This document shows positions 53,283-62,094 of a DNA stretch of 64,000 nucleotides, in pieces. Position numbers and translations under genes: made by a program. This DNA comes from Acidobacteriota bacterium (lineage in GTDB: Bacteria > Acidobacteriota > Blastocatellia > UBA7656), in NCBI GenBank assembly GCA_038040445.1, contig JBBPIG010000006.1:1-64000 (forward strand), in the 5' to 3' direction. Numbering within the stretch: the first letter of the stretch is position 1; every line of letters starts with the position of its first letter. Below the pieces are notes generated by a model. It made no database searches, was not told the DNA's origin, and was given only the letters and a program-made list of their open reading frames with translations.

Positions 53283-55193
53283 TCATCCGCCGACGTGAAT
53301 CGCCGGACGGCGTTCCGGGTCGGGCTCAGCCTGGCGCAGAACTTCGCGGGTCACCGGAGCCGTCTCGCCTTCACCGAAGATCAAGTACTTCAGCAGGTAC
53401 GTTAGCGGGTTGCCTTCGCTCCAAGCGAAATAAGCGTGGGGGATCTTGCCGGTCGTGTCGCGCAGGTAGAGAAGAAGCGCCGCGATCGCGTTTGGTACCG
53501 CCGCGCTCTCTCCCCTGAGCACCCGGTAACCGTCTACCTCGACGCCCTTCACACAGAGTTCATCACTGAACTCCGAAGCATCGCCGATGTCGACTTCCAG
53601 AAACAGTATCGGATCACCTTTTGGAATGTGGTTGTCCTCGCGCTGCTCTTTTTCTTTGAATCGATACTCGCCCGCATCGCCTGCTTGCCGGCAGTTGGCG
53701 ACGATTCGAATCTCGTGACTGCGTGCGACCTCCTCGATAAAAGCGCGCGCCTTCTCGTCAAGCTCGACTCGCTCGATGCGCAGCTCAGTCGTCCGCATCA
53801 CCCTCGACACAAACGAAGCGGCGATGATTGACCCGATGAAGAACGACGCGATCTTTATGCCTTCGGGCCGCTCGATGATGTTCAGCACCGTCGTGTACGC
53901 GAACACCAGCGAGATCAGCACGAAGGCCCAGCCGTGTTTGCGGCGGCGAAAGGCTGAAAGCGTCACCGCAACCGCGCCCGAGCTCATCAGCACCAGAACG
54001 CCGGTCGCGTAAGCCCCGCCCTGTGCTTCGACGTCCGCTTTGAAAATCAGCGTCACAGCAAACGCGATCGCAGTGTACACGAGCACCAGCGGTCTGACGG
54101 CAGCGGCCCACTTGGGCGCCATTCCATACTTGGGCAAGTACCTCGGGACTATGTTTACCAATCCGGCCATCGCCGACGCGCCCGCGAAGGAAAGAATGAG
54201 AATCGTGCTCAGATCGTAGGCGGTGCCAAAGACACTGCCGAGGTATTTGTGCGCAATGTAGGCGAGCGCGCGGCCGTTTGCCTGTCCACCCTTCGCAAAC
54301 TCGGCGGCGGGGATCAGCGTCGCCGTCACCACGCTGCTGGCGATCAGCATCGCGCTCATGATCAAAGCCGCCGTGCGAAGCAGCTTGCGCGTATTGGCGA
54401 TTCTTCCGACGGGATTCTCTTCAGTATCCGTTTCATATCCTTTGACCAGCGGCATCACGACCACGCCCGTTTCGAATCCCGAGAGTCCCAGGGCGAGTTT
54501 CGGAAACACGATCAACGCCACGCCGATCATCGCAAGCGGGCTTCCGTGAGCGCTGATCAAAGCGTTCTTCCAATCTGACAGCGCAGCCGGATGAGTTGCG
54601 AGCTCGTAGAATCCCACGCCTACGACAATGCAGTTCAACAGCAGGTAAGCCCCGACCAGCAACACCGACACGCCGATCGCTTCTCTGAATCCCTTAAGAA
54701 AAATCGCGCCCAGGAAAGCGACTAAGAACAGCGTTATTGCGATGCGGTTGTGCAGGAAATGCGGAGTGAAAGGATTCTCGACAATGTGAGCCGTAGCGTC
54801 GGCCGCCGATAGCGTGATGGTGATGATGAAATCCGTTGCCACGAAGCCCAGCAGCACAAGCACAAACAGCTTGGCTTGCCATCCGGGCAGCAAGTGCTCG
54901 AGCATCGAGATCGAGCCGTTGCCGTGCGGACTCTCTGCTGCCACTCGATTGTAGATCGGCAGCGCTCCCAGGAGCGTGAGCAAGACCAGCACCAGCGTGG
55001 CAATTGGTGAGAGTGCGCCGGCCGCCAGGAACGCAATGCCCGGTTGATACCCCAGCGTCGAAAAATAGTCGACGCCGGTCAGACACATCACCTTCCACCA
55101 CGGATGCTGGTGCTCCTGGTTTTTAGACGAGGAGTCAGTGGGCTCGCCCATCCGCAGTCTTAGCAACCATTGGTGAAAAGTGCTTCTCGCCAT
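53283..55193 (-). CDS. APC-superfamily permease, possible potassium/amino-acid transporter
   Basis: About 636 residues: 12 or so membrane helices followed by a ~140-residue cytoplasmic C-terminal domain. The helix-1 region [20 protein letters not shown] and [10 protein letters not shown] are APC/KUP-like. The substrate is not readable from sequence; potassium is suggested only by the adjacent Kdp genes and the second permease with a USP-like tail. ATG 55193 is a conservative start; an in-frame reading to 55322 adds an Arg/Cys-rich segment without family sequence. It is 143 bp after the second permease. Confidence 0.75.
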   Translation of the reverse strand: MARSTFHQWLLRLRMGEPTDSSSKNQEHQHPWWKVMCLTGVDYFSTLGYQPGIAFLAAGALSPIATLVLVLLTLLGALPIYNRVAAESPHGNGSISMLEHLLPGWQAKLFVLVLLGFVATDFIITITLSAADATAHIVENPFTPHFLHNRIAITLFLVAFLGAIFLKGFREAIGVSVLLVGAYLLLNCIVVGVGFYELATHPAALSDWKNALISAHGSPLAMIGVALIVFPKLALGLSGFETGVVVMPLVKGYETDTEENPVGRIANTRKLLRTAALIMSAMLIASSVVTATLIPAAEFAKGGQANGRALAYIAHKYLGSVFGTAYDLSTILILSFAGASAMAGLVNIVPRYLPKYGMAPKWAAAVRPLVLVYTAIAFAVTLIFKADVEAQGGAYATGVLVLMSSGAVAVTLSAFRRRKHGWAFVLISLVFAYTTVLNIIERPEGIKIASFFIGSIIAASFVSRVMRTTELRIERVELDEKARAFIEEVARSHEIRIVANCRQAGDAGEYRFKEKEQREDNHIPKGDPILFLEVDIGDASEFSDELCVKGVEVDGYRVLRGESAAVPNAIAALLLYLRDTTGKIPHAYFAWSEGNPLTYLLKYLIFGEGETAPVTREVLRQAEPDPERRPAIHVGG

Positions 55194-55336
55194 GGACGGC
55201 AGAAGTGTAGCGAGTGATTGAGAGGTCGTACAGGCGCGACGGGCAGGTGCGCTACAACACAGGCGTCTGGAAACTCTTGACGTTCGGCGAATCCGCCACC
55301 AACGCAGGTGGTCGGAACTCAATGACGCCTCGAGAA

Positions 55337-57742
55337 CTACAGCTTAGTCCGTCCGGCATTCGCGACATCTTTACCGTCTTTGTCGGAGCCCGGTTCCTGC
55401 ACACCTTTTCGCTCGACTTTGTAAAAGTCCAGCATCACATCGGTGTTCCCGCGTAGTTCTCGCTCGAGCCGCTCGAGGGCCACCCGCACAACATCACGGT
55501 GATGAACGCGGCGTCGTGCTGGAAGCTGGCTCACTTGCAGCCAGATCTTGTGGATCAAGCTAATGTCATCCTCGGTGAGGTCGGGAGCATGCGCACCAAG
55601 CGAGACGCTGTGTTCGCGATTTCCTGGCTCCACGATCCTGCACCACACTTGACGGCGTGGTGTTTCGGCCAGGCGTTCCCACGCGCGGCCCAGTTCGCGC
55701 GTCTGCTCATTGGCGGTCATCTTGGAGGAAAGACCGGCGACGATCTCGGCAGAGTCCAGACGCAGAGCGGTCTGTGCCACGGCGTCAAAGAGGTTGGTCG
55801 CCGGAACGACAACCAACTCGACCGGTTTGCCATGCTTTTCGGCAAGCGCAACGACTCGCGTAAACAGGCGTTGCTCGTAATCCGTAAACAGATTGGAGTC
55901 ATAGAGGTCACGCTCGCCTGCGTCCGGGCCTCTCATCAACCGCGCGGTCATCACCAATATGTCTTGCGCTTCGGTGTTGGTTCGCCCCAACACGTAATCG
56001 AGATGCGAGAGCGTGTTGTAGTCTCGCACGGCAACGAGCACGCTGCCGGGCCGCGCGCGGACAGTATCAAGGCTCACGTCAGGCTGATAGTTGAGTGTGA
56101 ACTGGTCAAGGGCCGCAGTTGATCTGTCGAGTTTTCTCTGATTGATGCGCTCGGAGACCGTAAAGACTATGAAAAACACAATCGTGAACGCGACTCCCGC
56201 TATGGTCGCCACTTCCTTGGTGATCAGATTGATTCCGGCGACGGAAAACAGCAACACCGCGATTATCCCCAGCCCAACCGGGATCTCCTTGCCGCGCACA
56301 TTTATATTGAAAGGTACTCTCCACTCGCGATGCGATTTGTCCTTGAAGCGCAGCACCAGCATCGCCAGGCCGTTGAAGGTAAACGCCCAGATGACACCGA
56401 AGGCGTAAGCCTCCCCCAGCAAATAGGTGTTGCCGCCCGAGGCTATGATCGCCAACAGTTGCAAGAGCACTATCAGATTGATCATTCGGTACGTCGTGCC
56501 AAATCTCTTATGCGGCGCCCGGAACCAGTCGGTCATCACTCCGTCTTCTGAGACACGATTCAGCACTCCGTTAGATCCGATGATCGAAGTATTGATGGCG
56601 CCTGACAGCATCAGGCATCCGACGATCACAATGAACGCTTGAAACAAGAGCTTCAACGGCAATGGGCCGGCAAGATACATAGCAATGCCGCTGATTAAGT
56701 TGTCCCTATAAGTCATCCTGACGCCATCTGGAATAAGCGCGTACGCGAAGAAAGAAACAAGCGATGTGAACAGCACCGAAAAAACGAAGATCACAAACCC
56801 GGCGCGCATGAGATTCTTGTGCTTCGGGTGTTCGAGTTCGCGGTTGACCTGGGCGAGTGACTCTTCGCCGGACATCGCAAGAAAGGAATGCCCGAATGCC
56901 ATCAGTATCCCGATCAGACCCAACAGGGCTCCCGCGTTGGCCACAATGCCGAGGCGTGGCTCAGTCTCCTTTTGCTCGGGCTCGGTGGCCGACGCCGTTT
57001 CGGGTGGCAGCTCACGCAATGCGCCGGGGGCGATGGCCGGCAACCAGCCGACTGCGTCGCGATTGAACGACAAATTGTGCGGTACCGGCGCCGGAGGCAA
57101 TCTCTGTTTGTCCGGCTGGGTGATGATACTGTAGCCGGCCCACAGAATAAGCATGACAACCATCGCCGTTGTCACGTACATGATCCGCAGTGCATCCCCC
57201 GATGATTCATGCATCCCCATGGTGTTGCGCCACCAGAAATAAATTGTTACGAGAATGGCGATGCCTGCTGCCAGATAATTCGTCGTTGATGGCGATGGAT
57301 TCCATGGATGGCCGAAGTAAGTCACGGTTTGCGCGACGAGCCCGACGACGTATTGCCCGGCTGAGACGCCGGAGATCGGGCCTGTCAAAATGTAGTCGAA
57401 CATCAACGCCGAGACCGAGAGCTTCGCGAGCGTCCCACCCATCGATTCTTTGACTACGCGGTAAACTCCACCTCGCGTGAACATCACGCATGATTCGACA
57501 TACACAGAGCGCACTGCATAAGAGAAGAGCATAACGCCCAGAACGAACCAGGGAGCCGCTCGCCCGACTGCTTGCTCCGCGATGCCGCCGACGTAATAGG
57601 CCGACGACCCAAGGTCATTGAGCACAATAGCCGCCGCGCGCCAGAACGAGATGAACGACAGCAGTACAGTTGTAGCTACAACGACCCTGACGCGAGTGGG
57701 ATTCTTTACGCCGTTCTTAGACGTGACCGCATCTATTGGCAT
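55337..57742 (-). CDS. APC-superfamily permease with USP-like C-terminal domain
   Basis: About 801 residues. Twelve or more membrane helices (for example [18 protein letters not shown]) are followed by a cytoplasmic part of ~250 residues that resembles a universal-stress-protein fold ([27 protein letters not shown]). A long hydrophilic loop of ~60 residues sits between helices 5 and 6. APC permeases with USP tails include the potassium importer KimA, so a K+ role is plausible here beside kdp. ATG 57742 begins 8 bp after the zinc-ribbon stop, in the same transcript. Confidence 0.75.
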   Translation of the reverse strand: MPIDAVTSKNGVKNPTRVRVVVATTVLLSFISFWRAAAIVLNDLGSSAYYVGGIAEQAVGRAAPWFVLGVMLFSYAVRSVYVESCVMFTRGGVYRVVKESMGGTLAKLSVSALMFDYILTGPISGVSAGQYVVGLVAQTVTYFGHPWNPSPSTTNYLAAGIAILVTIYFWWRNTMGMHESSGDALRIMYVTTAMVVMLILWAGYSIITQPDKQRLPPAPVPHNLSFNRDAVGWLPAIAPGALRELPPETASATEPEQKETEPRLGIVANAGALLGLIGILMAFGHSFLAMSGEESLAQVNRELEHPKHKNLMRAGFVIFVFSVLFTSLVSFFAYALIPDGVRMTYRDNLISGIAMYLAGPLPLKLLFQAFIVIVGCLMLSGAINTSIIGSNGVLNRVSEDGVMTDWFRAPHKRFGTTYRMINLIVLLQLLAIIASGGNTYLLGEAYAFGVIWAFTFNGLAMLVLRFKDKSHREWRVPFNINVRGKEIPVGLGIIAVLLFSVAGINLITKEVATIAGVAFTIVFFIVFTVSERINQRKLDRSTAALDQFTLNYQPDVSLDTVRARPGSVLVAVRDYNTLSHLDYVLGRTNTEAQDILVMTARLMRGPDAGERDLYDSNLFTDYEQRLFTRVVALAEKHGKPVELVVVPATNLFDAVAQTALRLDSAEIVAGLSSKMTANEQTRELGRAWERLAETPRRQVWCRIVEPGNREHSVSLGAHAPDLTEDDISLIHKIWLQVSQLPARRRVHHRDVVRVALERLERELRGNTDVMLDFYKVERKGVQEPGSDKDGKDVANAGRTKL

Positions 57743-57749
57743 AAGCGTT

Positions 57750-58034
57750 TCAGTTTCTCCGCCGCGACTCGACGCTCTGCCGCTCATCGTCCACGCTTTG
57801 TTGCATTGTGTCCGGCGGAACCGATGGGATGCGCGGCCTAAACGCGAGCACTTTTCCTTTTGAAGCTAAGTCGAAGCTGCCGCATTCAGGACATCGGTAG
57901 GCGTACAGGTAGATCTCGGTCTGGTTGATCCTTACCAGCCCGGCCGGTAGCTCGACGCCGCGGCCTTGCCAGGCGCATTTGCGGCAGAGGAGGTTTTTGG
58001 TTTCTATATTGATTTCGCGACCGACCGATAACAT
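57750..58034 (-). CDS. Small zinc-ribbon protein
   Basis: A 94-residue protein with two Cys pairs, C17-R-K-C20 and C48-P-E-C51, spaced like a zinc ribbon. An Arg/Ser-rich tail follows. No family was recognised. It is the first gene after the 11-bp repeat operator and ends 8 bp before the USP-type permease, so it may regulate or assist it. That is inference from position. Confidence 0.7.
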   Translation of the reverse strand: MLSVGREINIETKNLLCRKCAWQGRGVELPAGLVRINQTEIYLYAYRCPECGSFDLASKGKVLAFRPRIPSVPPDTMQQSVDDERQSVESRRRN

Positions 58035-58123
58035 AAGCGCCAGAGGCTTCTTTGTTTACTCGGCCGTAACCAGCGGAGCGATTGGCGGCTCACAGAAGTC
58101 TCAGTGTCATCGTACTGCCCTCA

Positions 58124-58169
58124 ACATAAGAATGGCATAAAAGGTCTATAAAGGTTTCATAAAGACGAG
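58124..58169 (-). promoter_or_regulatory. OmpR/PhoB-type operator (KdpE-like): three 11-bp direct repeats
   Basis: On the plus strand ATAAAAGGTCT (58137-58147), ATAAAGGTTTC (58148-58158) and ATAAAGACGAG (58159-58169) are contiguous; on the minus strand each ends in TTTAT. The period is exactly 11 bp. A TTATGT candidate -10 (58129-58124) would put the -35 inside the box, the geometry of PhoB-type activation. The genes served are the zinc-ribbon and two permease genes starting at 58034. KdpE is the obvious candidate because kdp genes are adjacent. Confidence 0.65.
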
Positions 58170-58176
58170 GTGTGTA

Positions 58177-59343
58177 CTACTCATCTTGAAGCGGAACAAC
58201 CTGGACGGTCGCGCCGCGCACTTCACTCAGAAAGCGATTGATTACCGAGCCATGAAGCAGGATGTTCCATCGCGAGCGAGCCGATTGCCCGAACACCACA
58301 TGAGTGATGCCCTCGCGCCGGGCGAATTCGATAAGGGCGTCGGCAACGCGCCGCTCCCTCAGCTTCACTACATTCGCCCCGAGTTCCTCGGCGAGCTTGA
58401 TGTTCTCGATCAGAGCAGCGTGATCCGCCGGATTCATCCGGCCGGGTTCCTCGCGCGGCGTTTCGACGTAGACCGCGTACCAGTCCGACGCCAGCCGTCC
58501 CGCGATGCGCGAGCCCGTTCGCAGCAGCTTCTTTGCGCTGCCGCGTGACGCCATGCACACCATAACTTTTTCTGGAATCGCGGCCTGCTCGAGTCCTTCT
58601 CGTTCGCGATAGTCGTGGGCCTTTGCCGCTTGATCTTCGGCCACTTGGCGCAAAGCCAGCTCGCGAAGGGCTGACAGATTCCCTTTGCGGAAAAAGTTAG
58701 TCAGCGCCTGTTCGATCTTCTCGACGCTGTAAATCTTCCCCTGGCGGAGCCGCGTTCGCAGCGTGTCGACCGAGACATCCACGTTGACTACTTCGTCGGC
58801 GCGGCGCAGGAAATAATCGGGAATGGTTTCGCGCACTCGGACGCCGGTTATGCGGGCGATCGCGTCGTTTAGGGATTCAATGTGCTGAACGTTCACCGCA
58901 CTGATTACTGAGATACCGGCGTCGAGGATCTCGAGCACATCCTCGTAGCGCTTGCGATGCTTCGAGCCAGGGACGTTCGAGTGCGCGAGCTCATCGACTA
59001 GAACTAAGGCGGGCCGGCGCGCGATGACCCCGTCCACGTCCATCTCTTCCAGCGTTACGCCCCGATAATCTATGCGGCGCAGCGGTATGCGCTCGAGGCC
59101 GCCTATCAGTGTCTCAGTTTCTGCGCGGCCGTGCGGCTCGATGAAACCGATTACGATGTCGACGCCCTGACGCTTGAGCAAGTGCGCCTCTTCGAGCATC
59201 TGATAGGTCTTGCCCACGCCTGGCGCGGCGCCCAGATAAATGCGCAGCCGGGCGCGGCCCGCTTGCTGTTGTTTGGCGAGCAGCGACTCGGCGCTCGGCC
59301 GCGCGCCGGCCAATCGATCCGTTGTTGCCTCGTGGGAGACCAT
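58177..59343 (-). CDS. kdpD: KdpD N-terminal sensor protein without kinase (KdpD + USP domains)
   Basis: A 388-residue protein equal to the cytoplasmic N-terminal half of KdpD. The KdpD domain (about 30-240) has Walker A GAAPGVGKT (38-46) and LVDELAHSNVPGS. A USP domain (about 257-385) follows with the ATP-loop FGQSARSRWNILLHGSV. There are no membrane helices or histidine-kinase domains. It starts 6 bp after the sensor kinase stop. Together they look like KdpD cut into two polypeptides with the order reversed. It should sense K+/ionic stress or c-di-AMP, as full-length KdpD does. Confidence 0.93.
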   Translation of the reverse strand: MVSHEATTDRLAGARPSAESLLAKQQQAGRARLRIYLGAAPGVGKTYQMLEEAHLLKRQGVDIVIGFIEPHGRAETETLIGGLERIPLRRIDYRGVTLEEMDVDGVIARRPALVLVDELAHSNVPGSKHRKRYEDVLEILDAGISVISAVNVQHIESLNDAIARITGVRVRETIPDYFLRRADEVVNVDVSVDTLRTRLRQGKIYSVEKIEQALTNFFRKGNLSALRELALRQVAEDQAAKAHDYREREGLEQAAIPEKVMVCMASRGSAKKLLRTGSRIAGRLASDWYAVYVETPREEPGRMNPADHAALIENIKLAEELGANVVKLRERRVADALIEFARREGITHVVFGQSARSRWNILLHGSVINRFLSEVRGATVQVVPLQDE

Positions 59344-59349
59344 ATGAAC

Positions 59350-61209
59350 TTACGCGGTATGTCTAATGCTTGCCGGGCCTCCTGTGGTCAGCGCAAAAGT
59401 AAAGGTCGCGCCGCTACCCGGACGGCTCTCGACGCTGACTTGTCCTCCTTGAGCCTCCACAAGCCGCCTCACCAGCGCAAGTCCCAAACCTGTGCCGTCC
59501 GCCCTGTCACCAACGCGATTGAACCGGCTGAAGATAGTCGGAAGGTACTGCTCGGGTATGCCCTCGCCGGTGTCCCGCACGCTGAAGTAAACGCGCCCGA
59601 CCTGCTCGTTTGCTTCAATCGCGACGCTGCCGCCGCGATCGGTATGACGTATGGCGTTCGACAGCAGGTTATCGAGAATGCTGGCAATCGCCCGCCGGTC
59701 CCCAACCACCCAGGACAGGTCCGGCCAGATTTTGTTCTCCAGTTTGATCTGCCTGCTGTCGGCGGAGGCGCGAAACCGCTCGACTGCTTCACGCGCAAGA
59801 TCGATGGGCCGCAACCTTTCCATCGAAAGCCGCCGCGCGCCCGAGTCGATCTCTGCGAGCTCGAGCAAATCGCTGATCAGCTCATCCAGCTTGTCCGCGT
59901 TCTCTCGGGCGCTTCTGAGCATTTCGTTCTGCTGTTCAGTCGCCTCGCCGACATACCCTTCGATGACCGCGTGAAGCGCGAGCCGCAGCGAATGAAGCGG
60001 CTCACGCAGCTTGCTCGACGCGACCGAGATGAACGCTGTTTTCAGCTTATCTACTTCGGTGATAGCGGTGATGTCTTCAAGCAAGGTGACCGCGCCAAGC
60101 AGCCGGCCTTCCGAGTCTCGCATCGGAGTCGCGCGCAGGCGGAAGTCGCGCTCCGCCCCGCCCAGCTTGATGGGAACGATCGCGGCTTCGCCGTCCACGG
60201 CAACCGGCCGCTGCATGGAAACGGCATCACGTACCGCGCGCAAGATCCGCTCGCCTCCTTCGAGGCTTTCCAGATCGGCGCCGTCGCCATCGCCGCTCAG
60301 GAAACTGCCGAACAGTTGCCGGGCCGCGCGATTGATTTTGATTACACGATTGTGCGAGTTGGTTACTATCACCGGCTCGCCAATGGAATCGATGACCGCG
60401 TCAGACTTCTTTTGCTCGATCAACAATCTGCCGAAGTCAGACTTGCGCAGGTCACGAAGGCGGACGAGCATCCGGTTGAATTCCGTGGCAAGCACGCCTA
60501 TTTCATCCTTGGAAGAAACGCTTATGTGCTGATCGAAGTCGCCCTCGCCGATGCGCTTTGCCTTTTCGGCAAGCATAGAAATCGGATCGACGACATACCG
60601 GGTGAATCTCCAGGCGAAGAAGAGAGCCAGGGTAATCGCCAGCACAGCCGTGACGGCGGTGGATATCTCTCCTCGCCTGGAAACAGAAACGGCGCGGTCG
60701 TTTGCAGCGACCATCGCCCGCTGATTCAGGTGCAGCAAATCGTCGAGCCGGTTCTTGAGAGAAAGAAACTGCGGCTCCAGCCGCTCAAAATAAGTGTTGG
60801 ATAGCTCGACGGTTTGTCTGGGTGGGGCTCGGCTGAGAAAGCTCTCGAGGTCCTTCTTGTATGCCTGATACTTGAGGCTTATGTCGGCGACGATTTCGGA
60901 TTCGCCTGCCTCGGTAATATTGCCCTGAGCGATCTCGAACTGCTCGGCGAACCTCTGGCTATTTGTTTCGAACTGCTCGCGTGCTTTGTTGCCGTGGCTG
61001 GCGATGAAGAACATCGCGGCCGAGTCCTGTCGTTCGAGCGCCTCCTTCATGTTCTCCGCTGCCGTGATGCTCTTGTAGTTGTTGACCAGGATTACATCGA
61101 CCGCTCGCCCCAGTTGCACAAGATGGTAGATGCTCCACGCGCTGACTGCGAGGATGATGATGATCAGCAGTCCGTAGCTGAATGCGAGTTTTCGTCTCAG
61201 GCTGTTCAT
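59350..61209 (-). CDS. Membrane sensor kinase of the kdp locus, phospho-acceptor His replaced by Ser
   Basis: About 619 residues: helix at ~10-28, extracytoplasmic helical sensor domain ~30-180, second helix ~182-200, HAMP (~202-255), PAS (~265-385), HisKA-like (~388-455) and HATPase (~500-610). The ATP site is intact (DNLLSNAIRHT, DTGEGIP, GTGLGLALVRRL). In the HisKA box FxxxxSHELRTPL the sequence is FISVASSKLREPL: Ser399 (codon 60015-60013) stands where His should be. Such a protein could act as a dominant partner, or phosphorylate in an unusual way. The start is taken at ATG 61209; a Met at 61272 is upstream. Confidence 0.9.
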   Translation of the reverse strand: MNSLRRKLAFSYGLLIIIILAVSAWSIYHLVQLGRAVDVILVNNYKSITAAENMKEALERQDSAAMFFIASHGNKAREQFETNSQRFAEQFEIAQGNITEAGESEIVADISLKYQAYKKDLESFLSRAPPRQTVELSNTYFERLEPQFLSLKNRLDDLLHLNQRAMVAANDRAVSVSRRGEISTAVTAVLAITLALFFAWRFTRYVVDPISMLAEKAKRIGEGDFDQHISVSSKDEIGVLATEFNRMLVRLRDLRKSDFGRLLIEQKKSDAVIDSIGEPVIVTNSHNRVIKINRAARQLFGSFLSGDGDGADLESLEGGERILRAVRDAVSMQRPVAVDGEAAIVPIKLGGAERDFRLRATPMRDSEGRLLGAVTLLEDITAITEVDKLKTAFISVASSKLREPLHSLRLALHAVIEGYVGEATEQQNEMLRSARENADKLDELISDLLELAEIDSGARRLSMERLRPIDLAREAVERFRASADSRQIKLENKIWPDLSWVVGDRRAIASILDNLLSNAIRHTDRGGSVAIEANEQVGRVYFSVRDTGEGIPEQYLPTIFSRFNRVGDRADGTGLGLALVRRLVEAQGGQVSVESRPGSGATFTFALTTGGPASIRHTA

Positions 61210-61261
61210 ATCAAGCTTGATAGCAATGGTACGCCGGAGGCGGCGAAAGCCTCTCCTGCGT

Positions 61262-61437
61262 ACCATACCCACCTCGTGAGAGGTGGGTTCGTGATGTTGT
61301 AGCCTACAAAAGGAGCGCGCTCGACTATCTTGGGCACCATACCCACCTCGTGAGAGGTGGGTTCGTAATGTTGTAGCCTACAAAAGGCTGCGCTCTCGAC
61401 CATCTTGGGCACCATACCCACCTCGTGAGAGGTGGGT
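61262..61437. repeat. 74/75-bp tandem repeat with internal hairpin between kdpC and the kinase
   Basis: Units start at 61262, 61336 and 61411 (periods 74 and 75; the last is cut short after 27 bp). Each begins with ACCATACCCACCTCGTGAGA, in which CCCACCTC and GAGGTGGG pair. The rest (GTTGTAGCCTACAAAAGG etc.) is conserved, with small changes. It lies in the 254-bp gap between the kinase and kdpC genes, where no gene is called. Confidence 0.85.
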
Positions 61438-61463
61438 ATTCAAACCACGTAGGTGTTGCCTCA

Positions 61464-62042
61464 TCACTTGAGTTCGCCCCTTCTATCGAGCGCCAGGTTC
61501 AACTCAAGCACGTTAACGCGTGGCTCCCCGAGAATGCCGAACTGTCGCCCCTCGGCATGCTCGCGCACGATCCGTCGGACCTCATCTTCACTCAAGCCGC
61601 GCTCGCGGGCAACGCGCGGAACTTGAAACGCAGCCGCCGCCGGGGTGATATGAGGATCGAGCCCCGATGCGGAAGCCGTTACCATGTCGATCGGTACAGG
61701 CGAGCCGGGATTCTCTTCTCGCAATGATTCCGCGGCAGTCTTGACGTTGTCCATCAGCTTCTGACTGGTCGGCCCAAGATTCGTTCCGGCAGAAGCGGTC
61801 GCGTCGTACCCGCTTCCCGCCGCAGAAGGCCGCGAATGAAAATAGCCCGGCCCGGTGAAGGGCTGGCCGATCAAGCTCGATCCAATGATCTTGCCGTCCT
61901 TTTCGATCAGGCTGCCGCCTGCCTTCGCGGGGAACATCACCTGCGCGAGTCCGGTGACAACCAGAGGGTAAATGATTCCGAGCAGCACCGTGAGCACAAC
62001 GGTCATTGCAATCGCTGGGTAAATCTGTTTCAAGATATTCAT
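61464..62042 (-). CDS. kdpC: Potassium-transporting ATPase subunit KdpC
   Basis: A 192-residue accessory subunit of the KdpFABC high-affinity K+ pump. One N-terminal membrane helix ([20 protein letters not shown]) and the conserved soluble part: [41 protein letters not shown] and [17 protein letters not shown] precedes ATG 62042; an in-frame Met at 62063 is upstream of it. It follows kdpB by 52 bp in the same transcript. Confidence 0.96.
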   Translation of the reverse strand: MNILKQIYPAIAMTVVLTVLLGIIYPLVVTGLAQVMFPAKAGGSLIEKDGKIIGSSLIGQPFTGPGYFHSRPSAAGSGYDATASAGTNLGPTSQKLMDNVKTAAESLREENPGSPVPIDMVTASASGLDPHITPAAAAFQVPRVARERGLSEDEVRRIVREHAEGRQFGILGEPRVNVLELNLALDRRGELK

Positions 62043-62094
62043 CGACTCTCTCCTGGCCCACACTGTGTGCGGGCGAGACGCTTGCGCTCCCGGC

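Noticed and set aside
61206-61421. Reading frame through the 75-bp repeats (repetitive MVPK-VE-type peptide)
   Set aside because: The periodic peptide is a direct product of the tandem repeat length (near a multiple of three); no start site or family support.
61262-61437. CRISPR-like array (repeats with a palindromic core)
   Set aside because: Only 2.3 units, and the parts between the palindromes are as conserved as the palindromes themselves; no cas genes nearby. It is a tandem repeat.
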